Origin: an uncultured Roseiflexaceae bacterium
GTDB taxonomy: Bacteria > Chloroflexota > Chloroflexia > Chloroflexales > Roseiflexaceae
DNA length: 64,000 nt
Direction of reading: 5' to 3'
Assembly (NCBI GenBank): GCA_937988885.1
Contig: CALKHR010000050.1
Span: 14,638-78,637, forward strand
Part shown: piece after piece, positions 52,102 through 62,100 of the stretch
How the letters are laid out: each line of letters starts with the position of its first letter
How positions within the stretch are numbered: position 1 is the stretch's first letter
Notes under the pieces: model-generated
Seen by the model: the letters and a program-made list of their open reading frames with translations, nothing else
The model's database searches: none
Told to the model about the DNA's origin: nothing
Program-made: the position numbers and the translations under genes

Positions 52102-55100
52102 ATGTCGGAAGATCGCACAGCAATTCACGTTTTACTGGTCGAAGATGATCCCAACCAGGCTCACCACCTCAGCCAAATGGTTAGTTCATTGGAAACCGAC
52201 TTACAGTTCACTCACACCACTTCACTAGCTGATGCGATCGCCTACTTGGCAAGCAACCACGTCGATGTGATGTTGCTCGATCTGAGCCTGCCCGATAGCC
52301 AGGATCTCGACCCGTTGCTGAAAGTATCGCAGCACAGCCCGGCGGTGCCGATCATCGTGCTCACCGATCGGGAGGATAACGATCTGGCGGCCCGGCTGCT
52401 GCAAGAGGGCGCGCAAGATTACCTCGTCAAAAGCCAAGTCACCAGCCATATGCTGCTGCGCTCCATGCGCTACGCGATCGACCGCAAGCGCAACCTCGAC
52501 GCCCTGCGCGAATCCGAGATGCGCTACCGCACCCTGGTCGAGCATATGCCAGCGGTCACCTACTTGGCGGCGTTGGACGACACGAGCAGCACGATCTTCA
52601 TCAGCCCGCAGATCGAGCAACTGCTCGGCTTCACGCAAGAGGAGTGGATGGCCGACCGCGAGCTGTGGCTCAAGCAGATCCACCCCGACGATCACGAGCA
52701 TGTTCTAGCAAGCCTCGTGCTCACGCGTCAGCAGGGCGTGCCGCACTCCGCCGAATACCGTGTCCTAACGCGCGAAGGACATATTCGCTGGGTGCAGGAC
52801 ACTGGGGCCGTGGTGTACGATGCGAACGGCAAACCGCTCTTCCTGCAAGGCATGTGGCTCGATATCACCCAGCGCAAGGAGTTTGAAGATTCGCTGCGCG
52901 AGAGCGAAGCCCGTTACCGCATTTTGGTCGAGAAACTGCCGATGACCGTCTACGAGCTAGACCGCGATGGGCGCGTGCTCTCGATCAACCAAACTGGTTT
53001 GCAAATGCTGGGCAAGCACGATGAAGAAGAAGTGCGCGGCCTAGCCTACCAAGAGGTCTTTCGGCCCGAGGAGATGGGCTATCTGGGGGCGCTGCTCGCG
53101 CGGGCCTACGCGGGAGAGGAACTGCAGATCGACGCGACCGCCACCACCAACAACACGCAGCGCGTCTTCACCACTACGCTGACGCCACAGCGCAACAGCA
53201 ACGGCGTCGTGACCAAGTTGGTCGGCACCATGCAGGACATCACCGACCAACTGCATATGCGCCTGGAGGCCGAACAGGATCGCGACCGCCTGGATGCGAT
53301 CCTCGAATCGACCAACGACGCGATTATTATGATCGGCTTGGATGGGCAGATCGCCCTGGTGAATCGCGCCTTCAGCATCTTCTTCGGCGTGGAGCCCGAC
53401 GATGTGATCGACACGCCCGCCTCCAGCCTGATCACCGACCGATGGAGCCATATCGAGCCGCAGCAGCTCTTTCAATCGACGGTCGAGGAGCTGTTGATCG
53501 ACCAGCAGCGCGAAGATTCCGGCGAAGTGACGCTGTTGCGCCCCACCAAGCGCATCCTGGTGTGGTACAGCGGCCCGGTGCGCACGCGCGCTTCGACCAT
53601 CCTGGGGCGGCTGTTCATCTTCCGCGACGCCACCCTCGAAAAAGAAGCCGAGCTGATGAAGGCCGAGTTTATCTCGATCGTCTCGCACGAGTTGCGCACG
53701 CCGCTCACCTCGATCAAAGGCTTCACCGACCTGATCCTCGATGGCGATGTGGGCGAGATCAACGACAAATTGCGCGAGTTCCTGGAGATCGTCAAGCTGA
53801 GTACCGACCAACTGGTCGAGATCACCGATGATATTCTGGAAGCGTCGCGGATCGAGTCGGGCCGCATCAAGCTGGAGTTGCAGCCCGTCCAGATCGACGA
53901 GGTGATCAACTCCGTGGTGCTCTCGATGCAGATGATGATCCAGGCCAAGTCACAAACGATCGAGATCGACCTGCCCGACGACCTGCCCGAGGCGCTAGCG
54001 GATCGCGAACGGCTGGCGCAGATCTTCACCAACCTGTTGAGCAACGCCCACAAATACACGCCGCAGGGAGGCTACATCCGCGTCACCGCCGAAGTCGTGG
54101 AGCGCGCCCGAGATGCGCACGTCGTCCAACCCGATCGCAATGGGCCGTGGATGCTCATCCGCGTGATCGACAACGGCATCGGCATCTCGCCCGAAGATCA
54201 GCAGCATATGTTCACGCGTTTCTACCGCGTCAGCAGCGTTGAGACGCAGGGCATCGGCGGGACGGGCTTGGGGCTGCACATCTCGCGCTCGCTGGTGGAG
54301 TTGCAGGGCGGCGCAATCTGGATCGAGAGCGAATTGGGCAAAGGCTCGACGTTCCTGTTCAGTCTGCCGATCGCTAAAGCGCAGGCCGATTCAGCTGAGC
54401 AATCGGAGGATGATGCTGAGCGCACACGCCGCCAGATCCTGCTGATCGAGCCGCAGGCGTCCGAGGCCAGTGCACTGCTCGATTTGCTCGAAACAGAAGG
54501 GTTCGAGGTGCTGCTTGTTGATCAGGGCCAAGCCGCACTCGCCCATGCGCACCTAGAGCCGCCAGCGCTGTTCTTGCTCAGTTCGCAGTTGCCCGATATG
54601 GACATCACCGCATTCCTCTCGCACATGCAGGCCGATACGCAGTTGGCGAGCGTGCCTGTGGTGCTGATCTTGGAGGAGGGCGATGTAGGGCGGGCCGTGG
54701 AGCCAGGCGTGAGCTACGTCACGAGGCCGATCGACAGGCGTGCCCTGCTCGATGTGATTCACGCGGCGCTCGACCAAGATCAGCGCAGCGTGGCCCTGGT
54801 GATCGACGATGACCACGCGACGCTCCAGACGTTGAGCGCGCTGCTGATCAAACGTGGGTACAATACCTTTGTGGCCACCACCGGGCAACAAGGGCTGATG
54901 CTCGCCAAGCAGTTGCGCCCAAGCTTGGTGGTGCTCGACCTGTGGATGCCGGAGTTGAACGGCTTCCAGGTGCTCAATGTGTTACGGCAGCACCCGCTGA
55001 CCCGCACCATCCCAGTGATCGCGCTCAACGACAGCGATATCGCTGCGGCGGCGCTACGGCGCGTCCTGATGCTTGATGCAGTCGATCTAATCGCGAAACC

Positions 55101-55176
55101 CTCGGACAACCAGGTCCTTGAGCGGATGGTCGCGACCAGGCTCGATCTGCTTGCGTTGACGGCTCAAACAACGTAA
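52102..55176 (+). CDS. Hybrid sensor histidine kinase with three receiver domains
   Basis: 1024 residues, soluble. Order: receiver (LLVEDDPNQA...VMLLDLSLPDS, residues 8-125); PAS/PAC 1 (about 135-258, ending LDITQRKEFE); PAS 2 (about 268-390); PAS 3 (about 395-515); HisKA with SHELRTPLTSIKG (about 530); HATPase (NLLSNAHKYTP, DNGIGI, GGTGLGLHISRSL). A degenerate receiver (LLIEPQASEAS..., no clear Asp acceptor, about 772-885) and a normal receiver (LVIDDDHATL...VVLDLWMPELNG, about 895-1015) end it. It is followed 24 bases later by a stand-alone receiver, so they likely form one phosphorelay. The signal is internal and unknown. Confidence 0.9.
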   Translation: MSEDRTAIHVLLVEDDPNQAHHLSQMVSSLETDLQFTHTTSLADAIAYLASNHVDVMLLDLSLPDSQDLDPLLKVSQHSPAVPIIVLTDREDNDLAARLLQEGAQDYLVKSQVTSHMLLRSMRYAIDRKRNLDALRESEMRYRTLVEHMPAVTYLAALDDTSSTIFISPQIEQLLGFTQEEWMADRELWLKQIHPDDHEHVLASLVLTRQQGVPHSAEYRVLTREGHIRWVQDTGAVVYDANGKPLFLQGMWLDITQRKEFEDSLRESEARYRILVEKLPMTVYELDRDGRVLSINQTGLQMLGKHDEEEVRGLAYQEVFRPEEMGYLGALLARAYAGEELQIDATATTNNTQRVFTTTLTPQRNSNGVVTKLVGTMQDITDQLHMRLEAEQDRDRLDAILESTNDAIIMIGLDGQIALVNRAFSIFFGVEPDDVIDTPASSLITDRWSHIEPQQLFQSTVEELLIDQQREDSGEVTLLRPTKRILVWYSGPVRTRASTILGRLFIFRDATLEKEAELMKAEFISIVSHELRTPLTSIKGFTDLILDGDVGEINDKLREFLEIVKLSTDQLVEITDDILEASRIESGRIKLELQPVQIDEVINSVVLSMQMMIQAKSQTIEIDLPDDLPEALADRERLAQIFTNLLSNAHKYTPQGGYIRVTAEVVERARDAHVVQPDRNGPWMLIRVIDNGIGISPEDQQHMFTRFYRVSSVETQGIGGTGLGLHISRSLVELQGGAIWIESELGKGSTFLFSLPIAKAQADSAEQSEDDAERTRRQILLIEPQASEASALLDLLETEGFEVLLVDQGQAALAHAHLEPPALFLLSSQLPDMDITAFLSHMQADTQLASVPVVLILEEGDVGRAVEPGVSYVTRPIDRRALLDVIHAALDQDQRSVALVIDDDHATLQTLSALLIKRGYNTFVATTGQQGLMLAKQLRPSLVVLDLWMPELNGFQVLNVLRQHPLTRTIPVIALNDSDIAAAALRRVLMLDAVDLIAKPSDNQVLERMVATRLDLLALTAQTT

Positions 55177-55200
55177 TGCTGCTATTGATAGGACACTGTG

Positions 55201-55572
55201 ATGGCGTTGATTCTGGTCGCCGAAGATGAAATATATATTTTCAAGTTGGTGAGTTTTCGGCTTGAGCATCAGGGGTATCAGGTGTGTTGGGCGCAGCATG
55301 GCGGCGAGGTGCTGGAGTTGGCCCGCACCAAGCAGCCCGATCTCATCCTACTCGACGTGATGATGCCAGTGATGGATGGCTTCCAGGTGCTGCAACAACT
55401 GAAGAGCGACAGCGATGTGCAGCACATCCCCGTGATTATGTTAACTGCTCGTGGCCATGCACAAGACCTTGCAGCCGGGTTAGAGGGTGGTGCCGTCGAT
55501 TATGTGGTCAAGCCGTTCGACTTCGGCGACCTGCTGCGGCGGGTCAACGCGGCGATCAGCGGGAAGCGGTGA
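55201..55572 (+). CDS. Single-domain response regulator
   Basis: 123 residues, only a receiver domain: ILVAEDEIYIFKLV, DLILLDVMMPVMDGFQVLQ with the Asp acceptor, MLTARGHAQD and VDYVVKPFDFGDLLRRV with the Lys. It lacks an output domain and probably serves as a phosphate shuttle or sink for the upstream hybrid kinase. GTG at 55198 precedes the chosen ATG; AGGA is upstream. Confidence 0.9.
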   Translation: MALILVAEDEIYIFKLVSFRLEHQGYQVCWAQHGGEVLELARTKQPDLILLDVMMPVMDGFQVLQQLKSDSDVQHIPVIMLTARGHAQDLAAGLEGGAVDYVVKPFDFGDLLRRVNAAISGKR

Positions 55573-55580
55573 GGTGGGCG

Positions 55581-56847
55581 TTATTCGCCCTCATCGTCGG
55601 GGTGATCCTCAACCTCCGCGCCTTTTTCACGCAACATGCCTTTGATACGGGCGATCTCCTTGCGGGCATCGCTGATGCCGTGGGAGATCTCCGGTGTGGC
55701 ATGGGCCTTGCCAAGGATCGCTCGACGCTCAAGGTAACTAAGCAATGTGCCACGGTGCCTAGCCAGGAGTTGCTGCTGCTGACTAAGATGCTCAGAAGTC
55801 AGTGCAACCTGCAGCGTTTGCTTGGGGGATGCAGGCACAGGCGGGGCCTCGGTTAGCTTCAGATCGCGGAGCAGGCGTGAAAAAGTAGCCTCAAACGCAT
55901 CGTGATCCTTCCAATTGGTGAAGTCGGGAATAAAATACTGACGCACTTCCTCAGCTAAGTCGTTACCCTCAGAATCAACACATTCCCAATCGTACAGCGC
56001 CTCATAATCGACCAGTCGAATAGGGAAGAGCTTGCGACGTCCGCTGCGTAGCTCGGCCTTGCGTGCGCGGCGCAGTTCGCTTTGCACCCACTTACTTCGA
56101 ATGCTCTCTTCCGACAGTATCAGCAGCAAACGATCATGCACCTGAATGGCCTGTTCGATCTGCTCATGCAGTTTCTCCCCACCTTTGACATCCTCCGGCG
56201 CAAACCACACCCGCAATGCGCGGCCCGCATGCGCTTGTGAAGCCGCCGTGCAAACGCCTCATCCTTGGAGCTATAACTGATAAAGCAGCTATAGAACTGG
56301 ATCGGCTGCATCGCGCCAATAAGCGATGGAAGATATTCAATAAAGGTATCGGGAACCCCACAACCGCGCAAAAATGCTTCGGGGATTTTACCTTGGGAAA
56401 GGACTAGGGTAGAAATATCAATTGATGAAGGGCCTTCGTGAGTTACTGTGTCTAAACCAATGACTGTGCTTAGGTGTTATTAGAGAAGAGAGTACGGCCA
56501 CACCTAGCCTCACTAAGGTTCACCTCACTGAGATCTGCCTCACTGAGATCCGCCCTAATGAAATTCCCTCTAAAGAGCTCCACCTCACTGAGATCTGCCC
56601 TACTAAGGTTCGCCGCGCAGAGATCTGTTCCGCTCAAACACGCTCTATTCAGACGAGCTCTGCTGAGGTTCGCCCCCCTGAGGTTTGCCTTAATAAGGTT
56701 TGCCTCAATGAGGTTCGCTCTCCAGAGGTCTGCCTTTCTGAGAGCCGCCCCACTTAAATCCGGCACCACATCAGGATACTCATCCCTCCATGCATTCCAT
56801 ACATCAACCCCTTGCCGCAGGATGGCCAAGTGTTCCTTGTTTGCCAT
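55581..56847 (-). pseudogene. Pentapeptide-repeat/TIR-domain protein, two frameshifts
   Basis: The 5' part (from 56847) encodes MANKEHLAILRQGVDVWNAW and about 16 pentapeptide repeats (ANLxx type). At about 56473 the frame must shift to continue as VIGLDTVTHEGPSSIDISTL, then FLRGCGVPDTFIEYLPSLIG and FYSCFISYSSKDEAFARRLH, the start of the TIR domain. At about 56215-56228 it shifts again to LRVWFAPEDVKGGEKLHEQI and the rest of TIR, including LLILSEESIRSKWVQSEL with the presumed catalytic Glu, to 55581. All pieces fit one family architecture, so this is one gene of about 420 codons broken twice. Confidence 0.75.
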
Positions 56848-57015
56848 AGCATCCTCAGGTGGTGTCTCTCAGCTCTGCAACATTTGATATACGAAACTTA
56901 TCCAGACAGATGTACTGTATACCCACAAAGTGACTTCTATGATAGACACCCAATCCTAGATCATCAATGCTCTGTTTTGGAAGTATTTAACGGTTTTATA
57001 TGCAATGAAAAGCAC

Positions 57016-57131
57016 TGTCATCTCGAACGTTCGAAGCCCTGAGCGAAGCGAATGGGGAGAGATCTCAAAGAGTAATACAATGCAGAGCAATGAGATTCCT
57101 CACGTCGCCTAACGGCTCGTTCGGAATGACA
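57016..57131. repeat. R3 palindromic MITE-like repeat (116 bp)
   Basis: TGTCATCTCGAACG at one end and CGTTCGGAATGACA at the other, inverted with 12 of 14 matches. Inner GATCTCA and TGAGATT also pair. Repeats of this general look are common in intergenic DNA of several phyla. The rest of 56848-57326 shows no gene. Confidence 0.6.
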
Positions 57132-57326
57132 ATGAAAACTGTCAAAGACTTATAAAACAGTGCAAACAACAGCGATTATTGAAGGGTTGGTTCTCTGCGT
57201 AGTGGTCTGGCCTAAACTGAAAACAACGGGGCGGGTTGTCTGTTGATAGGAAGTATAGCACAGGTGAACGTAATAAAGACCGTATCGCCTACCGTTTTGG
57301 GGTTTCTGGTGGGGGGATTCGCAGAG

Positions 57327-57401
57327 TGGTGGGCCGCCTAGGATTCGAACCTAGAACCAAGTCGTTATGAGCGACGTGCTCTGCCGTTGAGCTAGCGGCC
57401 C
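57327..57401 (-). tRNA. tRNA with CAU anticodon
   Basis: 75 bases including an encoded CCA. Acceptor GGGCCGC/GCGGCCC, D arm GCTC/GAGC, anticodon loop CTCATAA (anticodon CAT), T arm CTAGG-TTCGAAT-CCTAG all fold well; position 27-43 is a C-T mismatch. The G1-C72 pair excludes an initiator tRNA. It is either elongator tRNA-Met or the tRNA-Ile whose CAU is modified to read AUA; deciding needs the TilS recognition features. Confidence 0.93.
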
Positions 57402-57415
57402 GGTCACCGCCCCTT

Positions 57416-57444
57416 ATAGTACCATGCTCCCCGTTCTGGTGCAA
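57416..57444 (-). promoter_or_regulatory. Promoter of the tRNA gene
   Basis: On the minus strand TTGCAC (57444-57439), 17-base spacer, TACTAT (57421-57416), 15 bases ahead of the tRNA 5' end. Confidence 0.6.
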
Positions 57445-57557
57445 CTTTCGACCTCCCCTTTTTTGCTATAATCAGGTTGCTCGTTGCGGCATTGGCATCC
57501 GAGCCGGTGCGGGCCGCCCCATCACGCTCATCTGTCGCAAGCACCGCGGCCTAGTCT

Positions 57558-57565
57558 GGTATACT
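57558..57565 (+). promoter_or_regulatory. Extended -10 ahead of CorC-type gene
   Basis: TGGTATACT-like element (TGGTATAC-T, TATACT at 57560-57565), about 220 bases before the start codon. A second -10 candidate, TATAAT, lies at 57467-57472. Both would give a long leader. Confidence 0.4.
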
Positions 57566-57698
57566 AGCCACGAGTATCATACGATGGGCCTCTGCAACGT
57601 CCGAGATGCGGCGTTTTGCGCTGTAGAGACAGGAATGTCGCCTGCTCGCCCAATGGTAAGAACAGTTTTAGCAAATGAACAGGCCAACAGAGCGTTGT

Positions 57699-57751
57699 AG
57701 GCAGTGCACCGTGGCGCGCCACTAGGTGCGTGGCTGCGCCTAACACTGCCT
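57699..57751 (+). ncRNA. Three-way-junction leader RNA before CorC-type gene
   Basis: AGGCAGTG (57699-57706) pairs with CACTGCCT (57744-57751). Inside are two hairpins: GTGG-CGCG-CCAC (57711-57722) and TAGGTGC/GCGCCTA (57723-57729 with 57736-57742, one G-T pair). This compact fold ends 32 bases before the start codon. No T-run follows, so it would act on translation or mRNA stability if it is regulatory. It does not match the M-box as I remember it. Confidence 0.4.
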
Positions 57752-57783
57752 TAAACCGTGCCTGCTCATTAAAGAAAGCAACC

Positions 57784-59100
57784 ATGTCAGAAGCCATCTC
57801 GATCCCTTTGCGTTTGGGTGCGGTGCTGGTTTTAGTGTTGATGAACGGCTTTTTCGTCGCTACCGAGTTCGCTCTGGTGAGCGTCCGACGCACGCGAATC
57901 GATCAGTTAGTGGCTGAAGGCAATAGCGCAGCGCGCTCAGTACAAACTGCCCTCAAATCGCTCGATTCGTATATTGCCGCAACCCAATTGGGCATCACAA
58001 TGGCGAGTCTTGCGCTCGGCTGGATCGGTGAACCAGCGCTTGCGCACTTGATCGAGCCAGCGTTGAGCTTTCTGCCCGACCTGATCGCGCCAGCAGCCGT
58101 GCATACGGTCGCGGTCGCGATCTCGTTCGTCATCATTACCGCACTCCATATCGTATTGGGCGAGTTAGCCCCCAAAACCATCGCGCTGCAACGTCCCGAA
58201 GGCACATCGCTGTGGGTCGCCCGCCCAACTATGGTGTTTATGACCATCTTTTGGCCGTTCATTATGGTGATGAATGGTGCCGGTAATATGGTGGTGCGCC
58301 TGATCGGCCTACAGCCCGTGAGCGGCCACGCGTTGGTGCATACGCCCCAGGAGTTGCGGCTGCTGGTGGAGGAGAGCGGCGAGGCGGGCGCGCTCGAAGC
58401 GCAAGAGCAGGAAATGCTGATCAATGTGTTCTCCTTCGCCGAGCGCCCGGCCTACCAGGCCATGCTGCCCCGCACCGAGGTCGAGACGATCGATTACGAT
58501 GCCACCATCCGCGAATTCCTCGATAACTTCACCAAAACCGGCCACACTCGCTTCCCGGTGGTCGGCCCTGGCGGCGTCGATGATATCAAGGGCATCATCT
58601 CCGCCAAAGATCTGCTCATGGAGTTGCACAAGGGCAACATCTCGTTCGACGAGCCGATCACGCCGCTGATCCGCCCGGCCTTCTTCACACCGGAGAGCAA
58701 GCGCATCGGCGACCTGCTGCAGGAGTTGCGCACCAATCACGTTCGTATGGCCATTCTGATCGATGAGTACGGCGGCATGGCCGGTGTCGTCACGGTCGAA
58801 GATCTTGTTGAGCAGATCATCGGCGATCTCGATGATGAACTTGAGCCAGATCAGGCGGAACTGCATACCATCGACGAGCGCACCAGCGTGGTCGAGGGCC
58901 AGATGCGGGTGGAGGATGTGAACGAGGAGCTTGAACTGAACATTCCCGAGGGCGATTACGAGACGCTGGCGGGTTTTGTGCTGACACGGCTCGGGCGGCT
59001 GCCGAATAGCGGCGACTCGTTGGTGTTCGAAAATGTGCGCCTGACAGTGCTGGAGATGCAAGGCCCGCGCATTGCCCGAATTGAAATTACGCGGCTGTAG
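57784..59100 (+). CDS. CorC/HlyC family membrane protein (CNNM-CBS)
   Basis: 438 residues. A CNNM membrane domain with three or four helices (LVLMNGFFVATEFALVSVRRTRI, TMASLALGWIGEP, ALHIVLGELAPKTIAL), two CBS domains (about 215-330; MLPRTEVETI, RFPVVGPGGVDDIKGIISAKDLL, MAILIDEYGGMAGVVTVEDLVEQIIGDL) and a C-terminal transporter-associated domain (LELNIPEGDYETLAGFVL). Such proteins are linked to Mg2+ efflux or cation homeostasis. The start at 57784 excludes a leader-overlapping ATG (57730). A folded leader precedes it. Confidence 0.9.
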   Translation: MSEAISIPLRLGAVLVLVLMNGFFVATEFALVSVRRTRIDQLVAEGNSAARSVQTALKSLDSYIAATQLGITMASLALGWIGEPALAHLIEPALSFLPDLIAPAAVHTVAVAISFVIITALHIVLGELAPKTIALQRPEGTSLWVARPTMVFMTIFWPFIMVMNGAGNMVVRLIGLQPVSGHALVHTPQELRLLVEESGEAGALEAQEQEMLINVFSFAERPAYQAMLPRTEVETIDYDATIREFLDNFTKTGHTRFPVVGPGGVDDIKGIISAKDLLMELHKGNISFDEPITPLIRPAFFTPESKRIGDLLQELRTNHVRMAILIDEYGGMAGVVTVEDLVEQIIGDLDDELEPDQAELHTIDERTSVVEGQMRVEDVNEELELNIPEGDYETLAGFVLTRLGRLPNSGDSLVFENVRLTVLEMQGPRIARIEITRL

Positions 59101-59132
59101 CCACAGGCCAACCGAAAATTGAAGGAGTTTGT

Positions 59133-62100
59133 GTGCTGGCACTGCTTACTATCCTTGTCCTGTTCCCGTTGCTCTATCTGCCCGGTTGGTCGATCGCCCT
59201 GGCCCTGCTAGGCTCCGCACAACCCACCGATCCACTCGAACGACACTACGAGCGTGTGCTGTTCGGCGCGCTGCTGAACGGCTGGCTGGTGCTGCTGCTG
59301 GCCAGCCTGGGCCTGTTCTCGCTCTGGCTGCACCTGCTGCTCATCATCGTGGCGACCGCCGCTGGCCTACTGCTGGCGCATCGGCGGGGCGACCTTGTGC
59401 TGCCGCGCGCGCCGCTGGGCATTGTGGCCCGTCCGTTCAGCCGTGGCGCCCAGGCCCAGCCGAACGCCGCCGCTTGGGTGCGTCAGCATAGCGCTACGCT
59501 CGGGTTCGCCGCTGTGCTAGTGGTGTTCGCGCTGCTGGTGGCCCGCCCATTCGAGGTGGTGCTGGGTGTGCGCGACGCTGGCGTCTACGCCAACATCGGC
59601 TTCGCCATCGCCAACACGGGCAGCATCGTGATCGATGATCCGATTGTGGCGCAGATCGGCCAAGACCAGCACGCCAGCGACGAATCGCTGCGCAAAGCCG
59701 CCGAACAGGCCGAAACCAACTTCCTCGGCTCGCAACACCCCCACCGCCATATCGCCACCCGTCTGCGAGCCGCTGGATTTTATGTCAACGAAGGTGAGCT
59801 GGCCGAAGGGCGCGTGGTGCCGCAGTTCTTCCATCTGTTCCCCGCCTGGATCGGCTTGCTGACGGCGCTGCTGGGCATGCACGGCGGCCTGCTGGCCACC
59901 AGCCTGATGGGCTGGCTGGGCGTGTGGAGCGTGGGCATGCTGGGGCGGCGCCTGGCTGGCACGGCGGTCGGCGTGATCGGCATGCTGCTGCTGGCGCTGA
60001 ACGGTGTGCAAGTGTGGTTCAGCCGCTACTCCACCTCCGAGGCGACCGTGCAGTTCCTGGGCTTCGCTGGGCTGTACGCCTTCGCGGTGATGGTCAGCGA
60101 GCGCAAACAACCGCAGGAAGCGCAGCCCGGGCGCTTGGATCGGGCGAGCGTGGCGGCGCTGCTGGCGGGCCTGGCCTTCGGACAGGTCGCGCTGAGCCGC
60201 ATCGACTTCGTGCTGATCGTGGGGCCTGCGCTGGCCTACCTCGGCTACATCTGGCTGACCCGCCGCTGGGCGCGCATCCACACCTGGCTGAGCCTAGGGC
60301 TGGGTGCGATGCTCGTCCACGCCGCGCTGCACGTGGTGTTCATCGCCCGGGCCTACTTCTTCGATACGCTCAGCGCCCGCCTGCAAGACTTCGCGCTGAC
60401 CGCGCTGATCTCGCTGCCGTTCCTGCCGCCCACGCTGCAGACCTACTGGCTCTCGAAGGCCGGCAGCCGGATCGGCATTCGGCTGGGGCCGGGCGAATAT
60501 CTGTGGAACTGGCGGCGCATCACGATCGAGATCGTGGCGGTGGTGCTGCTCTGCGTGGGCATCTGGGCGCTGCGGCGCTGGGGCCAACCGCTGCTGGCCT
60601 GGTTCGAGCGCCAAGTGCAGCGCTGGTCGCGGGTGCTGCTGATCGGCTCCGCCGCGCTGATCGTTGCGCTGGCGGTGTACGGCTACCTGATCCGCCCGCA
60701 GATCCTGTCCTGGCAGCGCCTCGCCGAACTGCCGAGTTGTCTGGCGAGCGGCCAAATCTCCGCGCCTGGCTCGGCCTGCCTGGCGTTGCAGGGCTACATC
60801 GGCGCGCCAATCGTTGTGCCCGAGCACATCAACCAGGTCGCCTACGCCTTCCGCGTGCTGCCCACGCTGCTCAAGGGCCAGCCGCTGCCGCCGATCGAAT
60901 CGCTGCTGTTTGTGGAGGGCAACGCCGACGCCTCCGAGAAGTTTGCGCTGGTGCAGGCCAACTTCGTGCGAGTGGGCTGGTACGTGTCGCCGCTGGGTGT
61001 GCTGCTGGCGGTGGTGGGCTTTGTGCTGTGGTGGCGGCGCGGCCTGAACGGCGCGTCGTGGCTGTTCTTGGCGCTGGGCCTGGTCGCCACGGTGTTCTTC
61101 GTGCGGCAGAGCTACGGCACCACCGACCAGTCGTACATCTATATTCTGCGCCGCTACGTGCCGCTGGTCTACCCGACGATGAGCCTGGCGATGGCGTACG
61201 CGCTGGTGTTGCTGGCCGAGGCGCGACCGTGGGCTACCTGGCTGAGCCGCGCGCGCATCGGGGCGGCGGCGCTGATGCTGGTGGCGCTGGTGGGCTTCTC
61301 GGTGCTGACCAACCGCACGATCTACCGGCACGTCGAGTACGACGGCGCGCTGGATCAACTGAGCGCCATCGCCGCGCAGTTCAATGACGACGATGTGCTG
61401 CTGTTCCACAGCGGCAGCCGCGACGAGCCGGACCTGCTAGCGACCCCGCTCAAATTCGCGTTCGAGCGCAACGCCTTCACGATCAAGAGCACCAACCCCG
61501 AGAACTACGCCGAGCCGATCGCGCGGTACATTCGGCACTGGCAGGAGCAGGGGCGCTCGGTCTACCTGATCTTCGGGCCGAGCGGCGGCTTCAGTCTGCC
61601 GGGCCTGACGCTCACGCCGACGGGCCGCATGGGTCTGCGTCATCTCCAGGAATTCGAACAACTCACCAATCAGAAGCCGCACAACATCCAGGATTTCAAC
61701 CTCGACTTCGCCGTCTATCGGGTGGAAGGCGAGGGCGCGGCGCCTGAGCCGATCGCGCAGACCTACGCGCCGGATGCGTATGCCGCTCAGGCGTATGGCT
61801 TCTACCGCGCCGAGCAGATCGGCGGCGTGCAGTTGGCCTGGACACAGAGCGAGGCGCTGTTGCGGCTACCCTGGCCGCAGGATGGCGCGCCGATCACTGC
61901 TGTGCTGCAACTGGCGGGTGGCAAGCGCCCCGCCACACTCGGCCCAGCGCAGGTCTGCCTGGCGTTCTGGCCCGAAGTGAAGGGCTTCGCCGCGCCCGAG
62001 CAGGTTCCCGGCGATCTGGGGTGCTTCGAGTTGGACGAGCAGATGGGTGAGGTGCGCGTCACGCTTGATCCGAGCCTGTACGGCATCACCGAGGCGAACG

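Noticed and set aside
57694..57783. M-box or yybP-ykoY riboswitch before the CorC-type gene
   Set aside because: The leader lacks the conserved segments of these RNAs as I remember them; kept only as an unclassified fold.
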